Notes: generated by a model from the sequence alone, not told the origin. A stretch of DNA of 64,000 nt from Caldicellulosiruptor acetigenus (GCF_026914305.1 NZ_CP113866.1:1305501-1369500); one strand, 5' to 3'. Counted from the stretch's first letter, positions 42,576-54,311 are shown. Translations and numbers: made by a program.

Positions 42576-43598
42576 ATGGAAAGTTACTTTGAATATATAA
42601 AGAAAATTGCTCCTGAGATAGTTGAAATTGTTGAAAAAAGATACGAAATTCTCAAAAATATTAGCTATTATCAACCAATTGGTCGAAGAATCCTTGCAGA
42701 AAAGCTTAATCTCACTGAAAGAATTGTCAGAAATGAAATAGACATATTGAGAAATTTAGGGCTCATAAATGTAACTGAAAGTGGAACTATTTTAACAAAT
42801 GAAGGCAAAGATATTCTTGAAAAACTTTCTAACATAGTATATGATATAAAGGGATTAGAAGATATAAAGGCAAAGGTAAAAGAGATTTTAAAAGCAAAGG
42901 ATGTATATATTGTCCCAGGAGATGCTGATTTAAATCCTTACGTGCTAAAAGAGATTGGAATTTTGGCAAGCAAGGTTATCCTTTCATTGATAGAAGATGT
43001 AAAGATAATTGCAGTGACAGGTGGGCAAACAGTAAAAGAGGTTGTTGACAATTTTCCAGCATGCTCTTTTAAAGATATATTGGTTGTTCCAGCAAGAGGC
43101 GGGATAGGTCAGGAAGTAGAAAAGCAAGCAAATACACTTGCAGCAAATTTAGCAAAAAAGATAAACGGTAGTTATAAGCTTCTTCATCTGCCTGACACAA
43201 TGGATGAAGAGGTTTACAATCTTTTGATTAAAAAAGAAGAGATACAAGAGGTTCTAAACGATATTAACAGTGCAGATATGCTTGTGTTTGGAATAGGAAA
43301 TGCAATTGAAATGGCAAAGAGAAGGAAATTAAGCCAGGATATGATAGAAAAGCTTAAAGAAGTTGGAGCAATTGGTGAAATATTTGGGTATTATTTTGAC
43401 AAAGCTGGCAGGATTGTGTATTCAACCACTACAATAGGTATAAAACTTGAGAAAATTAAAAACATTAAATATATGATAGGAGTTGCAGGAGGTTCACACA
43501 AAGCAGAAGCGATTTTATCGCTTGGAGAGATAAAAAACAATACCATATTTGTTATTGACGAAGGGATAGCTAAAAAGATTATGAGTTTAGAAAAGTAA
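42576..43598 (+). CDS. cggR: Central glycolytic genes regulator (SorC family)
   Basis: 340 residues. An N-terminal winged helix-turn-helix (QPIGRRILAEKLNLTERIVRNEIDILRNLG) is followed from about residue 90 by a SorC/DeoR-type sugar-phosphate-binding domain (IAVTGGQTVKEVV, VPARGGIGQEVEKQAN, GVAGGSHKAEAIL). In Bacillus the effector is fructose-1,6-bisphosphate, which releases the repressor. It heads the operon it should control, directly upstream of gap. Confidence 0.92.
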   Translation: MESYFEYIKKIAPEIVEIVEKRYEILKNISYYQPIGRRILAEKLNLTERIVRNEIDILRNLGLINVTESGTILTNEGKDILEKLSNIVYDIKGLEDIKAKVKEILKAKDVYIVPGDADLNPYVLKEIGILASKVILSLIEDVKIIAVTGGQTVKEVVDNFPACSFKDILVVPARGGIGQEVEKQANTLAANLAKKINGSYKLLHLPDTMDEEVYNLLIKKEEIQEVLNDINSADMLVFGIGNAIEMAKRRKLSQDMIEKLKEVGAIGEIFGYYFDKAGRIVYSTTTIGIKLEKIKNIKYMIGVAGGSHKAEAILSLGEIKNNTIFVIDEGIAKKIMSLEK

Positions 43599-43612
43599 AG
43601 ATAAAGGCAAAA

Positions 43613-43643
43613 ACACTGCAAGAGCAGATAGCTTTTGCAGTGT
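43613..43643 (+). other. Intercistronic hairpin between cggR and gap
   Basis: ACACTGCAA (43613-43621) pairs perfectly with TTGCAGTGT (43635-43643). No U-tract follows, so it is not a terminator. In Bacillus the cggR-gapA message is cut in this region and the downstream part stabilised by a 5' stem-loop; a similar role is inferred. Confidence 0.6.
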
Positions 43644-43672
43644 GAAAATAAAAAATAACGAAGGGATGGTAG

Positions 43673-44692
<1,020 letters not shown>

Positions 44693-44715
44693 TTTTAAAC
44701 TAAAAAATAGCTATT

Positions 44716-44768
44716 AAGACTGGTCCGGGAAAGATTGTATGACAGCAAATATCTTCCGGACCAGTCTT
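44716..44768 (+). other. Strong intercistronic hairpin between gap and pgk-tpi
   Basis: AAGACTGGTCCGG (44716-44728) pairs perfectly with CCGGACCAGTCTT (44756-44768), and the stem can extend inward through GAAAGAT/ATCTT. What follows is GATTTGAAAAATAT, not a U-tract. It likely protects the 3' end of gap mRNA or marks a processing site. Confidence 0.7.
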
Positions 44769-44802
44769 GATTTGAAAAATATATTTTGGGGTGATTGGAA
44801 CA

Positions 44803-46755
44803 ATGCCTAAGCTCAACAAAAAGACCATAAGAGATATAGATGTTGCTGGTAAGAGAGTTCTTGTGAGGGTTGATTTTAACGTTCCACAAGATGAAAATGG
44901 TAATATCACTGACGATAGAAGAATAAGAGAAGCTCTTCCTACAATAAAGTATCTAATTGACCACAACGCAAAGGTAATATTGGTATCCCATTTAGGAAGA
45001 CCGAAGGGCAAATTTGACCCGAAATACTCAATGGCCCCTGTTGCAAAAAGACTTTCTGAGCTTCTTGGCAAAGAAGTTGTTCTTGCAAAAGACGTTATAG
45101 GCGAGGATGCGAAAAAGTGTGTTGAGCAGATGAAAGAAGGAGATGTAGTTCTTCTTGAAAATGTGAGATTCCACAAAGAGGAAGAAGAAAACGACAGAGA
45201 ATTTGCAAAAGCTTTAGCATCGCTTGCAGACATTTATGTCAATGACGCGTTTGGTACAGCTCACAGAGCACATGCATCAACAGCAGGTGTTGCAGAGTTC
45301 TTGCCTGCAGTTGCTGGATTTTTGATGGAAAAAGAAATAGAGATGCTTGGCAATGCTCTTGCAAATCCGCAAAGACCTTTTGTTGCAATCTTGGGTGGCG
45401 CAAAAGTTTCTGACAAGATTGGGGTTATTACAAATCTTCTTGAGAAGGTTGATAGTCTCTTAATTGGCGGTGCAATGGCTTATACCTTCTTGAAAGCAAA
45501 AGGATATAAAATCGGGAAGTCAAAATGCGAAGATGATAAGCTTGATGTTGCAAGAGAGATAATGAAAAAGGCAGAGGAAAAAGGAGTAAACCTTCTGCTG
45601 CCTGTTGGAAGCATAGTAGCAAAAGAGTTTAAGAATGATACAGAGTTTATGTACGTACCATCAGATGCAATGCCAGACGATATGATGGGTATGGATATAG
45701 GAAATACCACAATTGAGCTTTTCTCAAAAGAGATAAAGAAGGCAAAGACAATTGTTTGGAACGGACCAATGGGCGTATTTGAATTTCCAAACTTTGCAAA
45801 GGGAACAGAAGCTATTGCAAGAGCTGTTGCTGAGGCTGTTGAAGAAAATGGCGCAATTGCAATTATCGGTGGAGGAGATTCAGCTGCTGCTGTTGAAAAA
45901 CTGGGGTTTGCTGATAAGATGACACATATTTCAACAGGTGGCGGTGCTTCATTAGAGTTCTTGGAAGGCAAAGTTTTACCAGGTATTGCATGTCTTCTTG
46001 ATAAAAACCCAAGAAAAAAGATAATCGCAGCAAACTGGAAGATGAACAAGACTCCACAAGAAGCAAAAGAGTTTGTTGAGGAGCTGAAAAAATATATTGA
46101 TGATGTTCAGGCAGAAGTAGTTATCTGTGCTCCATCAATTCTTGTTCCTTATGTTAAAGAAGCAATAGAAGGAACAAATATAAAACTTGGAACACAAAAC
46201 ATGTTCTATGAAGAAAAAGGTGCATATACAGGTGAGATCTCAGGTCCAATGTTAAAGGAAGTTGGAGTTGAGTATGTGGTAATTGGTCACTCTGAAAGAA
46301 GGCAGTACTTTGGTGAAACTGATGAGATTGTGAACAAGAAAGTGTTAGCAGCGCTCAAGTTCGGTATCAAGCCTATTGTATGTGTTGGTGAGACTTTAAA
46401 ACAAAGAGAGTATGGTATTACTGATGAGCTTGTAAGACTTCAGGTCAAGATTGCACTAAATGGTGTTTCAAAAGAAGATGTTGAAAAGGTTGTCATTGCA
46501 TATGAGCCTATCTGGGCAATAGGTACAGGTAAGAATGCAACCCCTGAAGAGGCAAATAGAGTAATTGGGGTTATCAGAAATGTAATTGCAGAGATGTACG
46601 ATGAAGATACTGCGCAAAAGGTTAGAATTCAGTATGGCGGTAGTGTAAACTCTGCAAATTCAGCAGACATTTTCAATATGCCAGAGATTGATGGAGGCTT
46701 AGTTGGCGGTGCAAGCCTTAATGCTCAGGAATTTGCAAAGATATTACACTACTAA
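44803..46755 (+). CDS. pgk-tpiA: Bifunctional phosphoglycerate kinase / triosephosphate isomerase fusion
   Basis: 650 residues in one continuous frame. Residues 1 to about 400 are [34 protein letters not shown] and [13 protein letters not shown]. From about residue 405 ([12 protein letters not shown]) to the end is TIM, with Lys413, the GHSERR histidine and the catalytic Glu in [14 protein letters not shown]. Both domains look complete. A PGK-TIM fusion is known from Thermotoga, where frameshifting is involved; here the frame is open, but a slippery heptamer lies at the junction. ATG 44803 is chosen (GGGGTGA 8 bases upstream) over GTG 44791. Confidence 0.96.
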   Translation: MPKLNKKTIRDIDVAGKRVLVRVDFNVPQDENGNITDDRRIREALPTIKYLIDHNAKVILVSHLGRPKGKFDPKYSMAPVAKRLSELLGKEVVLAKDVIGEDAKKCVEQMKEGDVVLLENVRFHKEEEENDREFAKALASLADIYVNDAFGTAHRAHASTAGVAEFLPAVAGFLMEKEIEMLGNALANPQRPFVAILGGAKVSDKIGVITNLLEKVDSLLIGGAMAYTFLKAKGYKIGKSKCEDDKLDVAREIMKKAEEKGVNLLLPVGSIVAKEFKNDTEFMYVPSDAMPDDMMGMDIGNTTIELFSKEIKKAKTIVWNGPMGVFEFPNFAKGTEAIARAVAEAVEENGAIAIIGGGDSAAAVEKLGFADKMTHISTGGGASLEFLEGKVLPGIACLLDKNPRKKIIAANWKMNKTPQEAKEFVEELKKYIDDVQAEVVICAPSILVPYVKEAIEGTNIKLGTQNMFYEEKGAYTGEISGPMLKEVGVEYVVIGHSERRQYFGETDEIVNKKVLAALKFGIKPIVCVGETLKQREYGITDELVRLQVKIALNGVSKEDVEKVVIAYEPIWAIGTGKNATPEEANRVIGVIRNVIAEMYDEDTAQKVRIQYGGSVNSANSADIFNMPEIDGGLVGGASLNAQEFAKILHY

Positions 46756-46779
46756 TTATGGCAAGTAAAGGGGAATAAG

Positions 46780-49670
<2,891 letters not shown>

Positions 49671-49720
49671 CTCCACAAAAGTCCAAAGATAAGTTTTTGG
49701 ATTCACAATGGAATAAAGGG

Positions 49721-49750
49721 AGAGGGAAAGTGTTGAACTTTCCCTCTTTT
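49721..49750 (+). terminator. Terminator of the glycolytic operon
   Basis: AGAGGGAAAG (49721-49730) pairs perfectly with CTTTCCCTCT (49738-49747), followed by TTTT. Its loop and right arm contain the -35 of the next promoter. Confidence 0.9.
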
Positions 49751-49761
49751 CATTTTATAAT
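49734..49761 (+). promoter_or_regulatory. Promoter of uxaC, overlapping the eno terminator
   Basis: TTGAAC (49734-49739), a 16-base spacer and TATAAT (49756-49761). The -35 lies in the loop and right arm of the terminator. Confidence 0.6.
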
Positions 49762-49763
49762 AT

Positions 49764-49798
49764 ATTCAAACAGATTTTGTTGTGAATTTTGTTTGAAT
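49764..49798 (+). promoter_or_regulatory. Inverted repeat in the uxaC leader, candidate operator
   Basis: ATTCAAACA (49764-49772) and TGTTTGAAT (49790-49798) are perfect inverted copies 17 bases apart. They begin right after the -10 box, where a repressor would block transcription. The cognate regulator is not in the window. Confidence 0.5.
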
Positions 49799-49843
49799 CT
49801 TTTAGAAATTATGTTGAAACAAGTTTCAAGGAGGTTTGGAAAA

Positions 49844-51238
49844 ATGAAAAGATTTATGGATGAGGATTTTCTCTTGAGTAACCAGACTGCTAAAGAGCTG
49901 TACGAAAAGTACGCAAAGAATATGCCAATAATTGACTTTCACTGTCATTTAAACCCAAAGGAAATTTATGAAAATAAGAGGTTTAAAAACATAACAGAGC
50001 TTTGGCTTGGAGGGGACCATTACAAGTGGAGGCTTATGAGAGCAAATGGCATTGAAGAAAAGTATATAACAGGTAGCGCAGATGACTATGAAAAGTTCTT
50101 GGCATGGGCAAAGACCATTCCAATGGCAATAGGAAACCCAATTTATCATTGGACACACTTAGAACTCAAAAGATACTTTGGAATAGATGATATATTAAAT
50201 GAAAAATCTGCACCTATTATTTGGGAAAAGACAAATAAAGTTCTCAAAGAGCTTGGTGCAAAGAATATAATTTTAAAGTCCAATGTAGAAGTAATCTGCA
50301 CAACAGACGACCCTGTTGATACCCTTGAGTATCATTTAAAGCTGAAAGATGATAAAGACTTCAATGTCAAAGTTTATCCTACTTTCAGACCTGACAAAGG
50401 TGTGAACATCGAAAGAGAAACCTTCATCCCGTGGGTAAAAAAGCTTGCAGAGGTATGTGGAAAAAAGATAGAAAGCTATGATGAGTTTTTAGATGCTCTA
50501 AAGTCAAGAGCTGAGTTTTTCCACTCTGTGGGGTGTCGTGCTTCTGACCATGCTATTGACGATATGGTTTTTGCCGATGCATCTTTTGATGAAGTAGCTA
50601 ATATTTTCAAAAAAGCTTTAGCTGGTGAGAAACTTATTGAAACTGAAGTTGCGAAATATAAAACGTATACATTGAGGTTCTTAGGAAAAGTTTATTCAAG
50701 TCTTGGCTGGGCAATGCAGCTTCATATAAATGCTCTGAGAAACAACAACACGCGAATGTTCAATATTTTGGGTCCTGACACAGGATATGATTCAATAAAC
50801 GACAATCATGTAGCCTTTGCACTTGTTAAATTCCTTGATTCATTAGAGAAAGAAAATTCTTTGCCAAAGACAATTCTGTATTCTTTAAATCCAAAAGACA
50901 ACTATGTTCTTGCAACAATTATGGGGTCTTTCCAGGGCGGTGGAATTCCTGGGAAGATGCAACTTGGTGCAGCTTGGTGGTTCAACGATAGCAAAGATGG
51001 CAACCTTCAGCAGATGAAAGACCTTGCAAATCTTGGACTTTTGAGCCGATTTGTTGGAATGGTAACAGATTCTCGAAGCTTTTTGTCATATGCAAGACAC
51101 GAATATTTTAGAAGACTTCTTTGCAATTTGATTGGCGAGTGGGTAGAAAACGGCGAGTACCCTTATGATTTGGAGACACTTGGTAGAATAGTTCAAGGTG
51201 TCTGTTATTATAATGCAAAGGAATATTTTGGGTTTTAA
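49844..51238 (+). CDS. uxaC: Glucuronate (uronate) isomerase
   Basis: Isomerises glucuronate to fructuronate and galacturonate to tagaturonate, the entry to hexuronate use from pectin and xylan side chains. 464 residues of the amidohydrolase superfamily: metal-binding DFHCHLNPKEI near the N-terminus, CTTDDPVDTLEYH, and the C-terminal WWFNDSKDG and TDSRSFLSYARHEYFRR. ATG 49844 follows AAGGAGG; an upstream in-frame start at 49697 lies within the terminator and is rejected. It stands alone here; the rest of the pathway must be elsewhere. Confidence 0.97.
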   Translation: MKRFMDEDFLLSNQTAKELYEKYAKNMPIIDFHCHLNPKEIYENKRFKNITELWLGGDHYKWRLMRANGIEEKYITGSADDYEKFLAWAKTIPMAIGNPIYHWTHLELKRYFGIDDILNEKSAPIIWEKTNKVLKELGAKNIILKSNVEVICTTDDPVDTLEYHLKLKDDKDFNVKVYPTFRPDKGVNIERETFIPWVKKLAEVCGKKIESYDEFLDALKSRAEFFHSVGCRASDHAIDDMVFADASFDEVANIFKKALAGEKLIETEVAKYKTYTLRFLGKVYSSLGWAMQLHINALRNNNTRMFNILGPDTGYDSINDNHVAFALVKFLDSLEKENSLPKTILYSLNPKDNYVLATIMGSFQGGGIPGKMQLGAAWWFNDSKDGNLQQMKDLANLGLLSRFVGMVTDSRSFLSYARHEYFRRLLCNLIGEWVENGEYPYDLETLGRIVQGVCYYNAKEYFGF

Positions 51239-51260
51239 AAGATGGACAAGAAAACATGCG

Positions 51261-51293
51261 GGGTGGGATTGTATGTTCCACCCTTATTTTTAT
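51261..51293 (+). terminator. Terminator after uxaC
   Basis: GGGTGG and CCACCC form a short stem (51261-51283) followed by TTATTTTTA. About 115 bases of AT-rich sequence without further structure follow, up to the toxin-antitoxin promoter. Confidence 0.6.
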
Positions 51294-51400
51294 TACTTCA
51301 ATATTCTATTACATAAGTTGTGATTAGTTAATAATACACCACTACAGCACTTATTGCTTTTCTAAAATAATATCATCTTCTGTTATTGTTAAAGTTAATA

Positions 51401-51439
51401 TTGAATTTCACGTAAATATGTGATACACTATTTTACGTG
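51401..51439 (+). promoter_or_regulatory. Promoter and palindromic operator of the toxin-antitoxin pair
   Basis: TTGAAT (51401-51406), a 17-base spacer and TACACT (51424-51429) with an extended TG. The arms CACGTAAA (51409-51416) and TTTACGTG (51432-51439) are perfect inverted repeats flanking the -10. This is the expected site for autorepression by the ribbon-helix-helix antitoxin. Confidence 0.65.
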
Positions 51440-51451
51440 GAGGTGAATAGT

Positions 51452-51700
51452 ATGCGTAAATATCAGAATATTACTCTGTCTCTTCCTAAGGAACTTATTC
51501 AAAAGGTAAAACATATTGCTGTTGAAAGGAATACATCTATTTCTGCGCTGCTCACAAGCTTGTTAGAAGAACTTGTAGATAGAGAAGAATCATATCAAAA
51601 AGTCTATTTACAACATCTTAAACTTTTAGAAGAAGGATTTGACCTTGGAACAGGTGGAACAATCACGTGGAGGAGAGAAGATTTATATGAAAGAAAGTAA
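51452..51700 (+). CDS. Ribbon-helix-helix antitoxin (VapB/CopG-like)
   Basis: 82 residues. The N-terminal NITLSLPKELIQKVKHIAVERNTSISALLTSLLEELV has the strand-helix-helix pattern of CopG-type DNA-binding antitoxins. The C-terminal half, ending GTGGTITWRREDLYERK, would wrap the toxin. ATG 51452 follows GGAGGTGA; a start at 51437 lies in the ribosome site. It overlaps the toxin by 14 bases. Confidence 0.85.
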   Translation: MRKYQNITLSLPKELIQKVKHIAVERNTSISALLTSLLEELVDREESYQKVYLQHLKLLEEGFDLGTGGTITWRREDLYERK

Positions 51701-52130
51701 CTATCAATTTGTTGACACAAATATTTTGGTGTATGCTTATGATAAATCTGCAGGGGAAAAACACGTAGTAGCAAAACAAATTGTGAAGAAACTTTGGAAA
51801 GAAAGAAATGGTGCACTGAGCACTCAAGTTCTTCAAGAATTTTTTGTTGTTGTTACAAAAAAGGTTAAACATCCTTTAGATATTGACTGCGCTTTTCAAA
51901 TCATATCAGACTTAAGTTTATGGAAGATAGTTACAATTGAAGTAAAAGATATTTTAGAAGCTATTAAGCTTTCACAAAGATATAAGATATCTTTTTGGGA
52001 TGCTTTGATACTTTGTAGCGCTATAAATTTGGGATGTTCGGTGGTGTGGAGTGAAGATTTAAATTCTGGTCAGTATTTTGGGAAAATAAAAGTAGTAAAT
52101 CCTTTTTTGTCTTCACCTCTTGACATATAA
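51687..52130 (+). CDS. PIN-domain toxin (VapC-like RNase)
   Basis: 147 residues. The acidic site of PIN nucleases is complete: Asp10 (FVDTNILVYAYD), Glu51 (TQVLQEFFVV), Asp105 (FWDALILCSA) and Asp124 (WSEDLNSG). VapC toxins cut tRNA or rRNA; the target here is unknown. ATG 51687 lies within the 3' end of the antitoxin gene, so the pair is translationally coupled. An earlier in-frame start at 51639 is rejected because it would delete the antitoxin tail's role and lacks a site. Confidence 0.9.
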   Translation: MKESNYQFVDTNILVYAYDKSAGEKHVVAKQIVKKLWKERNGALSTQVLQEFFVVVTKKVKHPLDIDCAFQIISDLSLWKIVTIEVKDILEAIKLSQRYKISFWDALILCSAINLGCSVVWSEDLNSGQYFGKIKVVNPFLSSPLDI

Positions 52131-52185
52131 ACATTTGTTTGATATTCTTTATATAGAACATTTTATCGGAGAGAATGAATATTTT

Positions 52186-52515
52186 ATGAGAACAAAAGTT
52201 GTTATAAGAAATAAGTTTCGTTTTGGCATTGCATTGCTTCTTTTAATGATATTTGTTGTAATGGCTTTGATGATTTCGATTGGAGAAGGGAAGGGCATTG
52301 ATAAAGAAAAGAATATAAATTGGATATGTGTGAGAGTAAAAGAGGGAGATTCGCTGTGGACAATTTCAAAGGACTTTGTTGATGAAACTGTAGACATTCG
52401 CGATTACATCTCTTTTATCCGAAAAGTAAATAGATTAGAAAGTGCAGTGGTTTACCCTGGACAAGTATTGAAATTTGTGGATGTGAAGACATACAAACTT
52501 TTGTGCAAAGAATAA
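52186..52515 (+). CDS. YneA-like LysM protein with one membrane anchor
   Basis: 109 residues. A basic N-terminus (MRTKVVIRNKFRFG) precedes one membrane span (IALLLLMIFVVMALMISI, about 15-32), then an outside LysM domain (WICVRVKEGDSLWTISKDF...VYPGQVLKFV). Size and layout match YneA, the SOS cell-division inhibitor of Bacillus, but lexA is not adjacent and no SOS box is seen. GGAGAG lies 12 bases before ATG 52186. A general wall-binding role is equally possible. Confidence 0.75.
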   Translation: MRTKVVIRNKFRFGIALLLLMIFVVMALMISIGEGKGIDKEKNINWICVRVKEGDSLWTISKDFVDETVDIRDYISFIRKVNRLESAVVYPGQVLKFVDVKTYKLLCKE

Positions 52516-52577
52516 AACCCCCTTGTCAGGAGCTATGCTAAAGTGTCTTGATTTTCTCCTGAGAGGGGGTTTTTTTC
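52516..52577. terminator. Terminator shared by the LysM gene and the recombinase
   Basis: AACCCCC...CAGGAG pairs with CTCCTGA...GGGGGTT, followed by seven Ts on the plus strand; the minus strand has GGGGGTTTTATT. The right half encodes the last residues of the recombinase (KNPLSGENQDTLA). Confidence 0.8.
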
Positions 52578-53516
52578 AAAGGCTTTTTTGATGTCATCGT
52601 CATTTACATGAGTATAAATCTCTGTTGTGGAGATACTTTGATGACCTAAGATAGTCTGAAGAGACCTTATATCAACTTTGCCATGCCTGTACATCAATGT
52701 GGCTGCTGTATGGCGAAGCTTATGTGCAGAAATCTTTTTCTGATTTATACCTGCCATTTTCACATACTTTTCGACAATGTATTGAACAGTTCTTCTGCTA
52801 ATCCTTTTCTTTCTTTCACTCAAAAAAAGAGCATCTTTGTCTTTTACACCTTCTGTAGGGCGGACTTTCAAATAGTTCTCAATAGCATCTTTACAGGCTT
52901 TGTTTAAATATATTATTCTTTCTTTATTGCCTTTACCAACAATCCTCAGCATATCATCTTTTATATCCGAAAGGTTTATATTCACAAGCTCTGAAAGACG
53001 CAATCCGCAGTTTAGAAAAAGAGTAATTATTGCAAAATCCCTTTCTTTATTCTCGCCATCAATTGCAGAAAGCAATTTCTTGCTTTCATCAAGGGAAAGA
53101 TAACGAGGGTTTCTTTTACCAAGTTTTGGCGATTCTAAGTCTTTTGCGGGGTTATCGGGAATGAGTTTAGCTTTGCTGTAAAGGTATTTAAAAAAACTTC
53201 TGATTGATGCAACTTTTCGGGCTCTTGCATATGGACCGTTGTTAAAACGCGTAGCAAGAAAAGAAAAATATTCATATAGATTGCTAAGAGTTAAGGTTTT
53301 GAGCTTTTCAATTTCAAAATTGCTCACATCAATGTTTTCAAGATCTTCAATCTTTTCGATTTGGCTGAGCATATTCAAATCTTTTGCTTTTAGATATCTT
53401 AAAAAGGTTCTCAAGTCATAATAATATTCTTTGATTGTATTTGGAGACTTATTTTTGATTGTAATCATATAATTCAAAAAATCTGCAACATAAGACGGAA
53501 TATCAGAAAAGTTCAT
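52533..53516 (-). CDS. Tyrosine recombinase (XerC/XerD family)
   Basis: 327 residues. An N-terminal SAM-like DNA-binding domain (SPNTIKEYYYDLRTFLRYL) precedes the catalytic domain with Arg173 (CGLRLSEL), Lys195, His265-x-x-Arg268 (AHKLRHT), His292 (LGHQSISTTEIY) and the Tyr301 nucleophile. All catalytic residues are present. It may resolve chromosome dimers, but no dif-like site or mobile element borders it, and a second Xer is not in the window. ATG 53516 follows GAAGGGA by 8 bases. Confidence 0.93.
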   Translation of the reverse strand: MNFSDIPSYVADFLNYMITIKNKSPNTIKEYYYDLRTFLRYLKAKDLNMLSQIEKIEDLENIDVSNFEIEKLKTLTLSNLYEYFSFLATRFNNGPYARARKVASIRSFFKYLYSKAKLIPDNPAKDLESPKLGKRNPRYLSLDESKKLLSAIDGENKERDFAIITLFLNCGLRLSELVNINLSDIKDDMLRIVGKGNKERIIYLNKACKDAIENYLKVRPTEGVKDKDALFLSERKKRISRRTVQYIVEKYVKMAGINQKKISAHKLRHTAATLMYRHGKVDIRSLQTILGHQSISTTEIYTHVNDDDIKKAFEKNPLSGENQDTLA

Positions 53517-53532
53517 TTTCTCATTCCCTTCA

Positions 53533-53558
53533 TTGCACAAAATTTTTATTTTGTGCAA
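53533..53558 (-). repeat. 26-base perfect palindrome in the recombinase leader
   Basis: TTGCACAAAAT and ATTTTGTGCAA, 11 bases each, flank a TTTT centre. It lies between the promoter and the start codon. In RNA it forms a hairpin; as DNA it could be an operator or recombinase-binding site. Confidence 0.7.
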
Positions 53559-53577
53559 TTATATTTTCCTAAAATCT

Positions 53578-53607
53578 ATTATACTTCTCTTCTTTTTATC
53601 ATGTCAA
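53578..53607 (-). promoter_or_regulatory. Consensus promoter of the recombinase gene
   Basis: On the minus strand, TTGACA (53602-53607), an 18-base spacer and TATAAT (53578-53583): both hexamers are perfect. A second TATAAT (53558-53563) abuts the palindrome. Confidence 0.75.
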
Positions 53608-53624
53608 CCTTTTTTCTGTCTCAC

Positions 53625-53657
53625 AACCCTATGCGGCTTCTTAAAATTCATAGGGTT
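53625..53657 (-). other. Hairpin at the 3' end of the PK-C protein gene
   Basis: AACCCTATG (53625-53633) and CATAGGGTT (53649-53657) pair perfectly and overlap the last codons of the gene. No U-tract follows on either strand, so it is a weak terminator at best. Confidence 0.45.
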
Positions 53658-54186
53658 TGCAAATTATTTCTTTAATCTTTGTCTCAAATATAGAAGCTGC
53701 ATGTGAAGGTCTTATAATTACAGCAGTATCAGCACCTTCAGATGTTCCACCAATTGCAATGACATCCTCACCATATGGTATCAGTCCTGCATCTAAGGCC
53801 ATAACAGAAATCTCCACTGCAACCTTTACGCCTTGCCCGAGCATTCTAAGTGTATGTGCCATGATTTCAACTGGATATACTCCGCCAAACTTTCTTGATA
53901 TTCCTCTTTCCGCACCTGACAAAACATGTGTGCCTGTATAGACCTTAAACCCCATTGCTTTGAGCTCTTCAATAGTTTCCTGGCTTATTTCCATCTTTCC
54001 AGGTTCAGAAAAACCATTTACATGAGTTACAACCACAACATCTTTCCCACAATCTTTTAGAAGTTTAGCTGTACTTCCGCTGCATGAAGCTACCACAATA
54101 TGGTTAATATTTCTTTCGTTAGCAGTTTTTATCGCAAGCTCAACTGTCTTCAAAGTATTATGAGGACCTGCCGACTTAAAGTACAT
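53641..54186 (-). CDS. Stand-alone pyruvate kinase C-terminal alpha/beta domain protein
   Basis: 181 residues matching the allosteric C-terminal fold of pyruvate kinase (HNTLKTVELAIKTANERNINHIVVASCSGSTAKLL) without any catalytic barrel. The rest has conserved GTHVLSGAERGISRKFGG and IAIGGTSEGADTAVIIRP. Such single-domain proteins are found in archaea and anaerobes with unknown function; ligand binding is likely. ATG 54186 is 8 bases after AGGGAG and preferred over GTG 54195. Monocistronic. Confidence 0.8.
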   Translation of the reverse strand: MYFKSAGPHNTLKTVELAIKTANERNINHIVVASCSGSTAKLLKDCGKDVVVVTHVNGFSEPGKMEISQETIEELKAMGFKVYTGTHVLSGAERGISRKFGGVYPVEIMAHTLRMLGQGVKVAVEISVMALDAGLIPYGEDVIAIGGTSEGADTAVIIRPSHAASIFETKIKEIICKPYEF

Positions 54187-54274
54187 ATTGCTCACTCCCT
54201 GCCCTATGGTTTTCCTTCAGTATATTAATTTTACAACGTGGAAATGATGATGTCCACAGCGGCAGAAAAACAAT

Positions 54275-54292
54275 TTGAATACTTGTATTCAA
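54275..54292 (+). promoter_or_regulatory. Palindrome overlapping the liv promoter, candidate operator
   Basis: TTGAATACTTGTATTCAA is an 18-base perfect palindrome with a 2-base centre. It covers the -35 hexamer. It does not match the CodY box. Confidence 0.6.
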
Positions 54293-54311
54293 TCTAAAGA
54301 TATTTTATACT
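54283..54311 (+). promoter_or_regulatory. Promoter of the liv operon
   Basis: TTGTAT (54283-54288), a 17-base spacer and TATACT (54306-54311), with a leader of about 50 bases before livK. Confidence 0.6.

Noticed and set aside
45480..46049. 189-codon open frame antisense to pgk
   Set aside because: Low-complexity Ser/Phe/Pro translation, no ribosome site, lies fully inside a confident gene; a codon-bias shadow.
51239..51408. Remnant gene or mobile element end between uxaC and the toxin-antitoxin pair
   Set aside because: No coding potential, inverted ends or target duplication seen; AT-rich spacer with one terminator.
52533..53516. Integrase of a prophage or integrative element
   Set aside because: No attachment-site tRNA, flanking repeats or phage genes; neighbours are chromosomal, so a XerC/D-type role is simpler.
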